Shown here piece by piece: positions 53,314 to 60,909 of a stretch of 64,000 nucleotides of DNA; positions within the stretch are counted from its first letter, which is position 1, and every line of letters starts with the position of its first letter. Location: contig NZ_LGYH01000002.1 in the NCBI RefSeq assembly GCF_001308015.1, positions 1 through 64,000 on the forward strand. The letters run 5' to 3'. This DNA is from Neisseria sp. 83E34. Lineage in GTDB: Bacteria; Pseudomonadota; Gammaproteobacteria; Burkholderiales; Neisseriaceae. The notes below the pieces were generated by a model that was given only the letters and a program-made list of their open reading frames with translations, was not told the origin of the DNA and did no database searches. Both the position numbers and the translations under genes were made by a program.

Positions 53314-53940
53314 ATGTCTAAAATGTTAAGATTTGTCGGGGTGGATAGCCCTTTAAAATTTTATGCGGTTGTGCCTGATGCACAGTGGGTTGCGCGCATG
53401 GTGAAAGCAGGTGCCGATACGGTGCAGTTGCGCACTAAAACGATCAGCGGCGATGCTTTGCTTCAGGAAATCATACGTTGCGTAAAGGCCTGTGAGGGTA
53501 GCCGTACCAAGCTTTTTATCAATGATTATTGGCAGGAAGCGATTGCTGCCGGCGCCTATGGTGTGCATCTGGGGCAGGAAGATATGGATGATGCCGATTT
53601 GCAGGGGATTGCCGATGCCGGCCTGAGGTTGGGCTTGAGTACGCATTCTGTGGCCGAACTTGACCGCGCTTTATCGGTCAACCCGAGCTATGTTGCCAGC
53701 GGGGCGGTGTTTCCGACTACAACAAAAGTGATGAAATCGGAGCCGCAGGGTTTGGAAAAACTGCGCGAATATGTGCGGCAAGCAGGCAGTACGCCGGTGG
53801 TGGCGATTGGCGGTATTGATTTGAACAATGCACGCGAAGTGCTCTCAACCGGCGTGGCTTCGCTGGCGGTGGTGCGCGCGGTAACAGAGGCTGCCGACCC
53901 GGAAGCGGCTGTAAAGGCATTTCAGGCTTTGTGGGATTAA
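53314..53940 (+). CDS. thiE: Thiamine-phosphate synthase ThiE
   Basis: 208 residues, TIM barrel. Joins the pyrimidine (HMP-PP) and thiazole phosphate parts into thiamine phosphate. Motifs: VQLRTKTIS (residues 37-45), FINDYWQEAIAAGAYGVHLGQEDM (phosphate and Mg2+ binding), GLSTHSVAEL, ASGAVFPTTTK and VVAIGGID. Weak ribosome site; a TATAAT lies 29 nt before the ATG, so the leader is short. No other thi gene is beside it and no TPP riboswitch is seen. Confidence 0.94.
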   Translation: MSKMLRFVGVDSPLKFYAVVPDAQWVARMVKAGADTVQLRTKTISGDALLQEIIRCVKACEGSRTKLFINDYWQEAIAAGAYGVHLGQEDMDDADLQGIADAGLRLGLSTHSVAELDRALSVNPSYVASGAVFPTTTKVMKSEPQGLEKLREYVRQAGSTPVVAIGGIDLNNAREVLSTGVASLAVVRAVTEAADPEAAVKAFQALWD

Positions 53941-53953
53941 ATCATGGTATCTT

Positions 53954-53999
53954 TTCAGACAGGCATGTTTCTTGGTTGTAAATATAATGCCTGTCTGAA
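53954..53999 (+). terminator. DUS pair behind thiE
   Basis: TTCAGACAGGCAT (53954-53966) and ATGCCTGTCTGAA (53987-53999) with a 20-nt loop. It probably ends thiE and screens the riboswitch promoter downstream. Confidence 0.6.
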
Positions 54000-54010
54000 A
54001 CATTTTTCCC

Positions 54011-54034
54011 GATTTGCGGCAAATCGGCTATAAT
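54011..54034 (+). promoter_or_regulatory. Promoter of the riboswitch unit with palindrome
   Basis: A perfect -10 TATAAT is at 54029-54034. Just upstream GATTTG-CGG-CAAATC (54011-54025) is a short palindrome in the usual -35 to -10 space, a possible operator. No consensus -35 is seen. Confidence 0.5.
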
Positions 54035-54041
54035 GTGCCGC

Positions 54042-54208
54042 AGCTCTTAAGGGAGTAGCCATTTAGGCGGTGTTTCAGGCCCGCCCGAAACCGTTGTCAA
54101 CATAATTGCTTTCCGGCATGGTAGCGGTATTTCTGCTTCAGTAGAAACAGGCAAGGCTTAAGGCATATCCGGCGCCGGCGGGCGTGCTGGGGTATGTCTT
54201 ATTTTTTT
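54042..54208 (+). promoter_or_regulatory. yybP-ykoY (Mn2+) riboswitch with transcription terminator
   Basis: The RNA begins near 54042 and shows the conserved core of this class: CTCTTAAGGGAGTAGCC (54044-54060), GTCAACATAA (54096-54105) and GCAAGGCTTAAGG (54151-54163). The palindromic CTTAAG words at each end can form helix P1. Behind it, AAGGCATATCC (54160-54170) pairs over 11 positions (two G-U) with GGGTATGTCTT (54190-54200), followed by A-TTTTTTT: an intrinsic terminator. The terminator's 5' strand overlaps the 3' part of P1, so the two folds exclude each other. Mn2+ binding should favour P1 and read-through. The gene behind it is a GDT1-type Mn2+ exporter, matching this logic. Confidence 0.85.
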
Positions 54209-54224
54209 GCCCGCACGGTTTTGA

Positions 54225-54806
54225 GTGCTCTGCTATGGAAGCTTTTTTTCTTCAACGCTGGCGGTTGCGATTGCCGAAATCGGCGATAAAACCCAACTGC
54301 TTGCTCTTTTTCTCGCCGCCCGTTTTGCGCAGAAAAGCGCAATTATCTCCGGCATTTTTGTGGCAACTTTGCTGAATCATTTTGTTTCCGCTGTTTTGGG
54401 TGTATGGATTGCCGAATGGGTTGCGCCCGAAATCATGAAATGGATTGTCGGCCTCAGCTTCATCGCTGTCGGTCTGTGGCTTTTGCTGTCTGATAAAAAT
54501 GATGAAAGCGGAGGCAGATGGCTGCGGTATGGCGCGTTCGGCGCAACGCTGATTTTGTTTTTCTTGGCCGAGGTGGGCGATAAAACCCAGATTGCCACGG
54601 TGTTGCTGGCGGCAAAATATCAAAGCATGTTTTGGGTGGTGGTCGGCAGCACATTGGGTTTGATACTGGCCAGTGTTCCGGTGGTGTATCTGGGTGAAAT
54701 ATTGATGAAAAAAATCCCTGTTGCCGCCGTGAGAATCGTTGCCTGCGTATTATTCTGCATTTTGGGTTTGCTCACGTTAATGGGTGGCGGTATCAGTTTG
54801 GGGTAG
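54225..54806 (+). CDS. TMEM165/GDT1 family Mn2+ exporter, start region frameshifted
   Basis: 193 residues as an open frame from GTG 54225. Six or seven helices in two repeats with the twin motifs EIGDKTQ and EVGDKTQ that form the cation path in GDT1/UPF0016 proteins, which export Mn2+ (or Ca2+) in exchange for H+. The expected start is ATG 54235, reading MEAF before SSTLAVAIAEIGDKTQ, but a run of seven Ts (54243-54249) puts it out of frame. Eight Ts would give MEAFFSSTLAVA, like relatives. GTG 54225 has no ribosome site. Either the gene is switched off by slippage, the T run is miscalled, or the poor GTG is used. It is controlled by the Mn2+ riboswitch upstream. Confidence 0.85.
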   Translation: MLCYGSFFSSTLAVAIAEIGDKTQLLALFLAARFAQKSAIISGIFVATLLNHFVSAVLGVWIAEWVAPEIMKWIVGLSFIAVGLWLLLSDKNDESGGRWLRYGAFGATLILFFLAEVGDKTQIATVLLAAKYQSMFWVVVGSTLGLILASVPVVYLGEILMKKIPVAAVRIVACVLFCILGLLTLMGGGISLG

Positions 54807-54821
54807 TTGGGAATTTTTCAG

Positions 54822-54853
54822 ACAGGCATTGTATGCGGCAATGCCTGTTTTTG
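54822..54853 (+). terminator. Terminator of the Mn exporter from a cut DUS
   Basis: ACAGGCAT (54822-54829), the end of a reverse DUS, pairs with ATGCCTGT (54841-54848), the start of a second one that lacks its CTGAA half, followed by TTTTG. A working terminator in which only one arm remains a full uptake sequence. Confidence 0.75.
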
Positions 54854-54948
54854 TTGAACTGTAATCAATCGGTTTGCTGATATAATTCTGCGGAAATTTT
54901 TATATAAACCTTAAAGCCGTGTGTAGACACCGGCATGAAAGACCGGAT

Positions 54949-56205
54949 ATGAACGAACAAACAGTAAACAGTGCGTCGGGATGGCGCAGCAGGCTGCGGG
55001 CGATGGGCCCGGGTATTATGATGGCTTCGGCCGCAGTGGGCGGTTCGCACATTATTGCTTCCACACAGGCCGGTGCGCTTTACGGCTGGCAGCTTGCGCT
55101 GATTATTGTGTTGGCAAACTTGTTTAAATACCCGTTTTTCCGTTTTGCGCCTCAATACACGCTGGAAACGGGTAAAACGCTGTTGGAAGGTTATGCGGAA
55201 AAGAGCCGTGTTTACCTTTGGGTGTTTTTTCTGATGAATCTCTTTGCCACTGTGATTAACACGGCTGCGGTGAGCATGTTGTGCGCAGCCATTTTGAGCT
55301 TTGTGCTACCGGGCGAGTGGTCGATGAACGGGCTTTCGGTGGCGGTGTTGGCCTCTGCGGTGTTGCTTTTGTTGGTAGGCCCGTACCGCACGGTTGACGG
55401 CATGTCGAAAATCATCATGATCAGTTTAACCATTACCACTGTGGCGGCGGTGGCCGTGGCGGCAACCAAAGGCGTGCAGATGCAGGCAGATTTTATCGAA
55501 CCGAGCCCGTGGAATCTCGGCGCGCTGGCATTTATCGTGGCTTTAATGGGCTGGATGCCGGCACCGATTGAAATTTCAGCCATCAATTCAATGTGGGTTG
55601 CAACCAAACGCAAGCTGGAAAAAGTGAGCTATGAAGACGGCTTGTTCGATTTTAACGTAGGCTATATCAGCACGGCTTTGCTGGCGCTGGTGTTTCTTGC
55701 GCTGGGTGCGTTGGTGCAATATGGTTCGGGCGGGGAAGTGAAGATGGCTGGCGGTGCCTATATCGGCCAGCTGATCGATATGTATGCCTCAACCATAGGC
55801 GAATGGTCGCGCTGGCTGGTTACATTTATTGCGTTTGCCTGTATGTATGGCACAACCCTTACCGTTATCGACGGCTATTCGCGCACCAATATGGAATCGT
55901 TGCGCTTGATTGTAGGCGGGGAGCGTAATACCAACCGGATTTTGGCTGTGTGGATTGTGTTTGCAGCGGTAGCAGGCTTGTGTGTGATTCTGTTTTTCAA
56001 AGGCGCGGTGCTGGCGATGCTGAAGTTTGCCATGATTGCTTCGTTTGTGAGTACGCCGGTATTCGCGTGGCTGAACCTGAGCCTCGTGCGTAAAGGCAAG
56101 CATGCATTGCAACCGTGGTTGATGGGGCTGGCATGGGTCGGCTTGCTTTATTTGAGCGGCTTTGCGGTGTTGTTCTTATTGAATCAAAGCGGGATTTTGG
56201 CTTAA
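54949..56205 (+). CDS. NRAMP-like transporter lacking DPGN and MPH motifs
   Basis: 418 residues from the ATG at 54949 (a GTG at 54919 is less likely), 11 membrane helices. The fold and landmarks (GPGIMMASAAVGGSHIIAS, STQAGALYGWQLALIIVLAN) match the Nramp superfamily. Canonical Mn2+/Fe2+ carriers have DPGN in helix 1 and MPH in helix 6. Here helix 1 reads AVGGSH (29-34) and helix 6 MPAP (203-206), so neither coordinating motif is kept. It belongs to a divergent branch of unknown substrate. It lies behind the Mn exporter but is separated by a terminator. Confidence 0.85.
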   Translation: MNEQTVNSASGWRSRLRAMGPGIMMASAAVGGSHIIASTQAGALYGWQLALIIVLANLFKYPFFRFAPQYTLETGKTLLEGYAEKSRVYLWVFFLMNLFATVINTAAVSMLCAAILSFVLPGEWSMNGLSVAVLASAVLLLLVGPYRTVDGMSKIIMISLTITTVAAVAVAATKGVQMQADFIEPSPWNLGALAFIVALMGWMPAPIEISAINSMWVATKRKLEKVSYEDGLFDFNVGYISTALLALVFLALGALVQYGSGGEVKMAGGAYIGQLIDMYASTIGEWSRWLVTFIAFACMYGTTLTVIDGYSRTNMESLRLIVGGERNTNRILAVWIVFAAVAGLCVILFFKGAVLAMLKFAMIASFVSTPVFAWLNLSLVRKGKHALQPWLMGLAWVGLLYLSGFAVLFLLNQSGILA

Positions 56206-56226
56206 GGTCTGTTTGATTAATTAACA

Positions 56227-56259
56227 ATGCCTGTCTGAAACCATTTTTCAGACAGGCAT
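56227..56259. terminator. DUS-pair terminator between NRAMP-like and cytochrome c' genes
   Basis: ATGCCTGTCTGAA and TTCAGACAGGCAT with a 7-nt loop between convergent genes, flanked by ATTGTTTA. Confidence 0.75.
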
Positions 56260-56285
56260 TGTTTATGGTTTGGGCTACGCTGATA

Positions 56286-56798
56286 TTAATCGGCGCGGAA
56301 GCTGTCGTGGCAGGACTTGCAGCTTTGACCCACTGCACCAAACGGTTTTTTCACATCATCCAGTTTGCCGGAAGCTGCTGCAATTTTCAAAGCGGCAGTG
56401 GCTGCGGTGAATTTTTCAATTTCTTTTTTAAATTCATCCGGCTTGATCCAGATTTCGGGCTTGGCTTCTGATTCTTCTTTGGCACTTTCCGCAGTGTAGT
56501 GCTCCCACGGTTTGCCGGCGTTGGCATCCAGATTGTCGGCAGCTTTTTGGAATGCGGCGGCATCAAAAGGCGTTTCGCCTTTTACCATTTTGCCCATAGC
56601 GCCAACATCCTCTTTAAATGCCTCCATTAAATCAGAACGGGCTTTAATGGAAGCTTTTGCATCAGATGCCACGCCTGAAGCAGCGGTGTTTTCAGCAGGA
56701 GCCGATGCGTTGCCTGCGGCATTATTACTTTGGCCGCCGCAAGCGGAAAGAAGAGCGAGCGCGGCCAGTGTGCCGAGCGTGTAGAGAGATTTGTTCAT
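56286..56798 (-). CDS. cycP: Lipid-anchored cytochrome c' family protein
   Basis: 170 residues. Lipobox LLSAC gives lipidated Cys20, followed by an Ala/Ser/Asn-rich linker (about 21-48) and a four-helix domain (about 50-165). The single haem motif CKSCH is at 160-164, at the very C terminus, as in cytochrome c'/c556 proteins. Neisseria species have a lipoprotein cytochrome c' that protects against nitric oxide, and this is the likely equivalent (from family knowledge). AAACC and no strong SD before the ATG. Monocistronic. Confidence 0.88.
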   Translation of the reverse strand: MNKSLYTLGTLAALALLSACGGQSNNAAGNASAPAENTAASGVASDAKASIKARSDLMEAFKEDVGAMGKMVKGETPFDAAAFQKAADNLDANAGKPWEHYTAESAKEESEAKPEIWIKPDEFKKEIEKFTAATAALKIAAASGKLDDVKKPFGAVGQSCKSCHDSFRAD

Positions 56799-56969
56799 GG
56801 TTTGGTCCTCATATGATTCATTATGTTTTATGTTTTTGCGGCTTATGCCTTGAGAGGCACATAGAATGAAGCCTGCATTGTCAATGTAACAGGAGCAGGA
56901 ATCGTGTCAAGCGTTTTTGAGTATATATTGCTGTTTTATTGATGAATTGACATGCTTTGGAAATGAAAC

Positions 56970-56994
56970 AAGCCCAAACACAAGGTTTGGGCTT
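56970..56994 (-). terminator. Terminator of the tRNA-Lys gene
   Basis: AAGCCCAAAC (56970-56979) pairs with GTTTGGGCTT (56985-56994), 10 bp, 5-nt loop. On the minus strand TTGTTTCATTT follows. It lies 7 bp behind the tRNA. Confidence 0.85.
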
Positions 56995-57001
56995 GGAAAA
57001 T

Positions 57002-57077
57002 TGGTGGGTCGTGAAGGATTCGAACCTTCGACCAACGGATTAAAAGTCCGCTGCTCTACCAGCTGAGCTAACGACCC
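57002..57077 (-). tRNA. tRNA-Lys (anticodon UUU)
   Basis: 76 nt with encoded CCA. The minus strand begins GGGTCGTTAGCTCAG, has an anticodon stem-loop CGGACTTTTAATCCG with UUU at the centre, the T arm GGTTCGAATCC, and ends ACGACCCACCA. Acceptor stem of seven pairs is perfect. Its own promoter (57091-57119) and terminator are visible. Confidence 0.98.
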
Positions 57078-57090
57078 GAATAAGCTGTGC

Positions 57091-57119
57091 ATTCTAAACA
57101 GCAAAGAAAAGCTTGTCAA
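57091..57119 (-). promoter_or_regulatory. tRNA-Lys promoter
   Basis: On the minus strand: TTGACA (57119-57114), exactly 17 bp, TAGAAT (57096-57091). The start of transcription would fall a few bases before the tRNA. This is the clearest sigma-70 promoter in the window. Confidence 0.9.
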
Positions 57120-57186
57120 TTATTTTTTAAGGCAAGTTGGGTTTGCGGTACAATTCTGCTGTTTGCTTAATAGGGAAATATCTTAA

Positions 57187-57882
<696 letters not shown>

Positions 57883-57901
57883 AGTTTGATTGATGATTGA
57901 A

Positions 57902-57963
57902 ATGCCTGTCTGAAAGAGGCTTAGCTTCGCAAAAACTTGCGTTGCTTGTTTTCAGACAGGCAT
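57902..57963. terminator. DUS pair with 36-nt loop behind murU
   Basis: ATGCCTGTCTGAA (57902-57914) and TTCAGACAGGCAT (57951-57963), then TGCTTTTG. A stem is possible, but the loop is long for a terminator. Confidence 0.5.
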
Positions 57964-58032
57964 TGCTTTTGTATAGAACGGTTTTATAAGCTGCTCAAAC
58001 AGTAACAAAGTCAGTTCTAACCGGATTGTAAT

Positions 58033-58755
58033 TCAGCAGGAAGCCCAACCGAATGCTTTGAATAGGCTTTGCCAGTTATCGTCTGCTTCGGCTTCGAGGG
58101 TAATGTGGTGCCGGGTGTGGGGGTGGGTGAAACTTAGGCTGCGGGCGTGCAGCATCAGGCGGTTGATGCCGCAGAATGTGGTAACGGCACGGTTTTGGCG
58201 GCCGTCGCCGTGGGTGGTGTCGCCGATGATGGGGTGGAAGATGTGTTTCATGTGGCGGCGAAGTTGATGGCGGCGGCCGGTGTGTGGTGTGAGGGCGAGC
58301 CATGAATAGCGCGAGGTGGGATAGCGTGCGGCGGATTGAAACGGCAGCTCGGCCACGGCAAGGCTTTGCCAATCGGTTATGGCGCTTTGGGCGGCTTTCT
58401 CGGGGTGGATGTGCGGTGCGCCGTAGGCGTCGTATTCTTCTTTGAGGGGGTAGTTGATGGTGCCGCTGCCGTGTAGATGGCCGCGTACAACGGCCCAATA
58501 GGTTTTTTGGATGTGCTGGTTTTCGAATTGTTCGGTCAGCAGGCGGGCGGTGTGGGGGGTGAGTGCGAGCAGGAGTGCGCCGGATGTGGGGCGGTCGAGG
58601 CGGTGGATTGGGTAAACGTGTTGTCCGATTTGGTTGCGCAGGGTTTGCAGGACAAAGCGGGTTTCTTGAGGGGAAATCGGGCTGCGGTGTACCAGCATGC
58701 CGGCAGGTTTGTTTACGGCGATACAGGTTTCGTCGCGGTAGAGGATTTCGAGCAT
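58033..58755 (-). CDS. truC: tRNA pseudouridine(65) synthase TruC
   Basis: 240 residues from the ATG at 58755; the upstream frame (to 58914) looks non-coding. RluA-family fold. It begins MLEILYRDETCIAVNKPAGMLVHRSP, nearly as E. coli TruC, with the catalytic Asp in HRLDRPTSGALLLAL. Other shared stretches: IQKTYWAVVRGHL, TPHTGRRHQLRRHMKHIFHPIIGDTTHGD and NRLMLHA. TruC converts U65 in certain tRNAs. There is no clear Shine-Dalgarno site. Length close to the family norm. Confidence 0.92.
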   Translation of the reverse strand: MLEILYRDETCIAVNKPAGMLVHRSPISPQETRFVLQTLRNQIGQHVYPIHRLDRPTSGALLLALTPHTARLLTEQFENQHIQKTYWAVVRGHLHGSGTINYPLKEEYDAYGAPHIHPEKAAQSAITDWQSLAVAELPFQSAARYPTSRYSWLALTPHTGRRHQLRRHMKHIFHPIIGDTTHGDGRQNRAVTTFCGINRLMLHARSLSFTHPHTRHHITLEAEADDNWQSLFKAFGWASC

Positions 58756-58950
58756 ATCGGGCGGAAAAAAAATACCCTTGAGAATCAAGGGTTGTGAAAA
58801 GCACTTCATTTGGAGTAGAAGTATATGAAAAGTTGCATATCTTATTCTAAACGGATAGAGAATAAATAGCCAGCTTTTATGAACATCATTGATATGAATG
58901 TGGAAAATGCACAACGGATATTGGTGATGACTTTCCGGTTTGGCCGGACA

Positions 58951-58981
58951 ATGCCTGTCTGAAAGGGGTTCAGACAGGCAT
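58951..58981. terminator. DUS-pair terminator behind the HxlR gene
   Basis: ATGCCTGTCTGAA and TTCAGACAGGCAT with a 5-nt loop, 8 bp behind the minus-strand regulator gene. Confidence 0.75.
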
Positions 58982-58989
58982 TGGTCAGT

Positions 58990-59352
58990 TTAAACATCGG
59001 GCTTTTTATGCTTTTTGTATTCTTCGGCATATGCTTTGCCCCAATGGTGCATGGCTTCAATCACGGGCATCAGGGTGAGACCCAGCTCGGTTATCGAGTA
59101 TTCTACCTTGGGTGGTTTTTGCGGATATACCTCGCGGTGAACGATGCCGTCTGCTTCTAATTCGCGCAGTTGCAATGTGAGCATGCGCTGGGTGATGGGC
59201 GACAAAATTCGCTGTAACTCGTTGAAACGCCGGGTTTGGGTGCTGAGATGATACAGAATCAACACTTTCCATTTGCTGTTGATGATCTCGAGCGTGGTGC
59301 GCACGGGGCAGGAGCCTGCGGCAAGATCGTGTTCGTCGACGTGTATGCCCAT
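58990..59352 (-). CDS. HxlR-family transcriptional regulator
   Basis: 120 residues from the ATG at 59352, with AAGGAA 6 nt upstream; the longer frame has no such site. Winged-helix HxlR/DUF24 domain: a conserved Cys near residue 15 (GSCPVRTTLEIINSKWKVLILYHL), the recognition part RRFNELQRILSPITQRMLTLQLRELEADG, and a C-terminal dimer helix ELGLTLMPVIEAMHHW. Many members sense quinones, aldehydes or oxidants through that Cys. It is divergent from a pirin gene across a 148-bp gap with a GTAC palindrome, and probably controls that gene and itself. Confidence 0.92.
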   Translation of the reverse strand: MGIHVDEHDLAAGSCPVRTTLEIINSKWKVLILYHLSTQTRRFNELQRILSPITQRMLTLQLRELEADGIVHREVYPQKPPKVEYSITELGLTLMPVIEAMHHWGKAYAEEYKKHKKPDV

Positions 59353-59404
59353 GTTTGTTTCCTTGGGTTGGCAGTATAAAAAATGTGCGTACTTGTTAAT
59401 AGGT

Positions 59405-59419
59405 TTGTACTGCGTACAA
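59405..59419. promoter_or_regulatory. Palindromic operator between hxlR and pirin genes
   Basis: TTGTAC-TGC-GTACAA is a perfect 6-bp inverted repeat with a 3-nt spacer. A further half-site GTAC lies at 59389-59392. On the minus strand TATACT (59378-59373) could be the -10 of the regulator gene, with TTAACA 15 bp upstream. GTAC-containing inverted repeats are typical of HxlR-family sites. Confidence 0.65.
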
Positions 59420-59500
59420 TACACCTAAAGCGATAGAAAACCTAGAACCTGAATGATGTTCAGACAGGCATAGGTTTTGATTAAAACGAAAGGACATGCT

Positions 59501-60370
59501 ATGCGTAATGTACGCCAAATCTACCGTGCTAACAGTCAACACTGGGTGGGCGACGGCTTTCTGGTTCAGCCTTTGTTTTCCCACATGGGCGAAGACCGCG
59601 GCACTGATCCGTTTCTGATGCTGGATTATGCCGCGCCTTACCGATTCGCGCCCAACCGCGGGCAGCCGCACGGTGTGGGGCAACATCCGCACAAAGGTTT
59701 TGAAACCGTAACCATCGCTTATCAGGGCGAGGTGGCGCACCGGGACTCAGCCGGCGGCGGCGGGGTTATCAAAGAAGGCGATGTGCAATGGATGACGGCT
59801 GGTGCAGGCATCATTCACGAAGAATTTCATTCCGAAGCTTTCAGCAAAACGGGCGGCATGTTTGAAATAGTGCAGTTATGGGTGAACCTGCCTGCTAAAA
59901 ACAAAAACGCGCCCGCCCGCTACCAACATCTTGCCAAAGAAAATATTCCTGTGGTGCCGCTGCCCAACCAAGCCGGCTATTTGCGTCTGATTGCGGGCGA
60001 ACATGAAGGCGTTAAAGGTGCGGCCGACACATTTACCGAAATGAATGTGTGGGATGTGGTGTTGAATGCAGGCAGTGAAGCGGTGATTGCTGTGCCCGAA
60101 ACCCACAGCCTGTCTATGGTAGTGTTGCGCGGTGATGCGGTGTTTAACGGCAAAGAGCGGGCGGGAGCGGGGCAGTTGGTCGGTTTTGAGCAAGGCGGCG
60201 GCGAGGTGCGCATCAAAGCGGAGGGTGGCGAAGTGAAAATTCTGTTGCTTTCCGGAGTGCCGATTGACGAACCGGTGGTGGGGTATGGCCCGTTTGTTAT
60301 GAACACTGAGGAGGAAATCCGCCAAGCTGTTAAAGACTTTAAAAGCGGGCATTTTGGCAGTATTCATTAA
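59501..60370 (+). CDS. Pirin family protein
   Basis: 289 residues from the ATG at 59501 with GAAAGGA upstream; an earlier ATG at 59477 is in frame but poorly placed. Bicupin fold. The N-terminal cupin keeps the metal ligands of the family: HPHKGFETVT (two His) and AGIIHEEFH (His and Glu). Pirins can act as quercetin dioxygenase or redox-linked cofactors. The divergent HxlR gene and GTAC palindrome suggest induction by an electrophile or oxidant. A 15-bp terminator follows. Confidence 0.94.
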   Translation: MRNVRQIYRANSQHWVGDGFLVQPLFSHMGEDRGTDPFLMLDYAAPYRFAPNRGQPHGVGQHPHKGFETVTIAYQGEVAHRDSAGGGGVIKEGDVQWMTAGAGIIHEEFHSEAFSKTGGMFEIVQLWVNLPAKNKNAPARYQHLAKENIPVVPLPNQAGYLRLIAGEHEGVKGAADTFTEMNVWDVVLNAGSEAVIAVPETHSLSMVVLRGDAVFNGKERAGAGQLVGFEQGGGEVRIKAEGGEVKILLLSGVPIDEPVVGYGPFVMNTEEEIRQAVKDFKSGHFGSIH

Positions 60371-60391
60371 TTCAATAATTCAATCGGCTAT

Positions 60392-60428
60392 AAAAAAGCG
60401 GACAAGTGTGTATCTTGTTCGCTTTTTT
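60392..60428 (+). terminator. Rho-independent terminator of the pirin gene
   Basis: AAAAAAGCGGACAAG (60392-60406) pairs over 15 positions, with one G-U, with CTTGTTCGCTTTTTT (60414-60428). Adjacent A and T runs make it usable on both strands. Confidence 0.85.
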
Positions 60429-60446
60429 CAGACAGGAATATTGATA

Positions 60447-60770
60447 GTGAATCAACTTAAAAATTGGTATGGCAACGCGTACCTTTAATTTTTTGTATTC
60501 CCGTTATTTTAAGATTGCACTTCATGTCCGAGCGGCCACTTACTTTCTTTGTTTCGACAAAGAAAGTAAACAAAGAAAGGCGACCGCGGTTGCCAGTTTG
60601 CTGCGCAAACTGCCCTCACTGTACGGCATTTTCGGGGCGGCCGTTAGTCTCTGCGTTCCGGGAGCAGCCTTGTTCTCCCGAAAATCCCGCTCCGTTCGGC
60701 GGCGCCGGCGGGCAGACAATAGCCAAGATTTGCTAATGATTTAACGATATAATTTTTTAAGTTGATTGAC
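60447..60770. repeat. MITE-like element with TIRs and KESKQRKATA-type short frame
   Basis: The ends TGAATCAACTTAAAAATT (left, from 60448) and AATTTTTTAAGTTGATTGAC (right, to 60770) are inverted repeats and match the ends of the element at 40767. Inside is a perfect hairpin, TTACTTTCTTTG-TTTCGA-CAAAGAAAGTAA, and an open frame of 91 codons (60469-60744) containing YFLCFDKESKQRKATA. I recall such stretches as annotated small 'hypothetical proteins' in many Proteobacteria. They look like a repeat and not a real protein, since two frames stay open and both are low-complexity. No other gene is in this 539-bp gap. Confidence 0.65.
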
Positions 60771-60796
60771 TTTACTTTTACGAATAACAAACCAAA

Positions 60797-60862
60797 GGCC
60801 GTCAGAAAACAAACTTTGTGAGCTTCGCTAAAACCTCTTTAAGAAAAGTTTTCAGACAGCCT
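60797..60862. repeat. Degenerate inverted DUS pair, mixed dialect
   Basis: AAGGCCGTCAGAAAAC (left, AG-type with one change) faces GTTTTCAGACAGCCTT (right, a local-like arm with a base missing). The arms still pair apart from two positions. A stem-loop just upstream of the NYN gene. Confidence 0.5.
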
Positions 60863-60909
60863 TGATATAATAGTTTTAATTATTGAAAAATCCATTTAAG
60901 GGGAACTGA

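Noticed and set aside
57960-58032. Small gene between murU and truC
   Set aside because: Nothing coding is visible. The gap only holds the second DUS arm and AT-rich bases.
58756-58914. 53-residue N-terminal extension of TruC
   Set aside because: The extension looks AT-rich and non-coding. The family starts at MLEILY, encoded from 58755.
60469-60744. 91-codon frame as a real protein gene
   Set aside because: It lies within inverted terminal repeats and over a perfect hairpin. A second frame is also open, and the product is a typical repeat-derived peptide.
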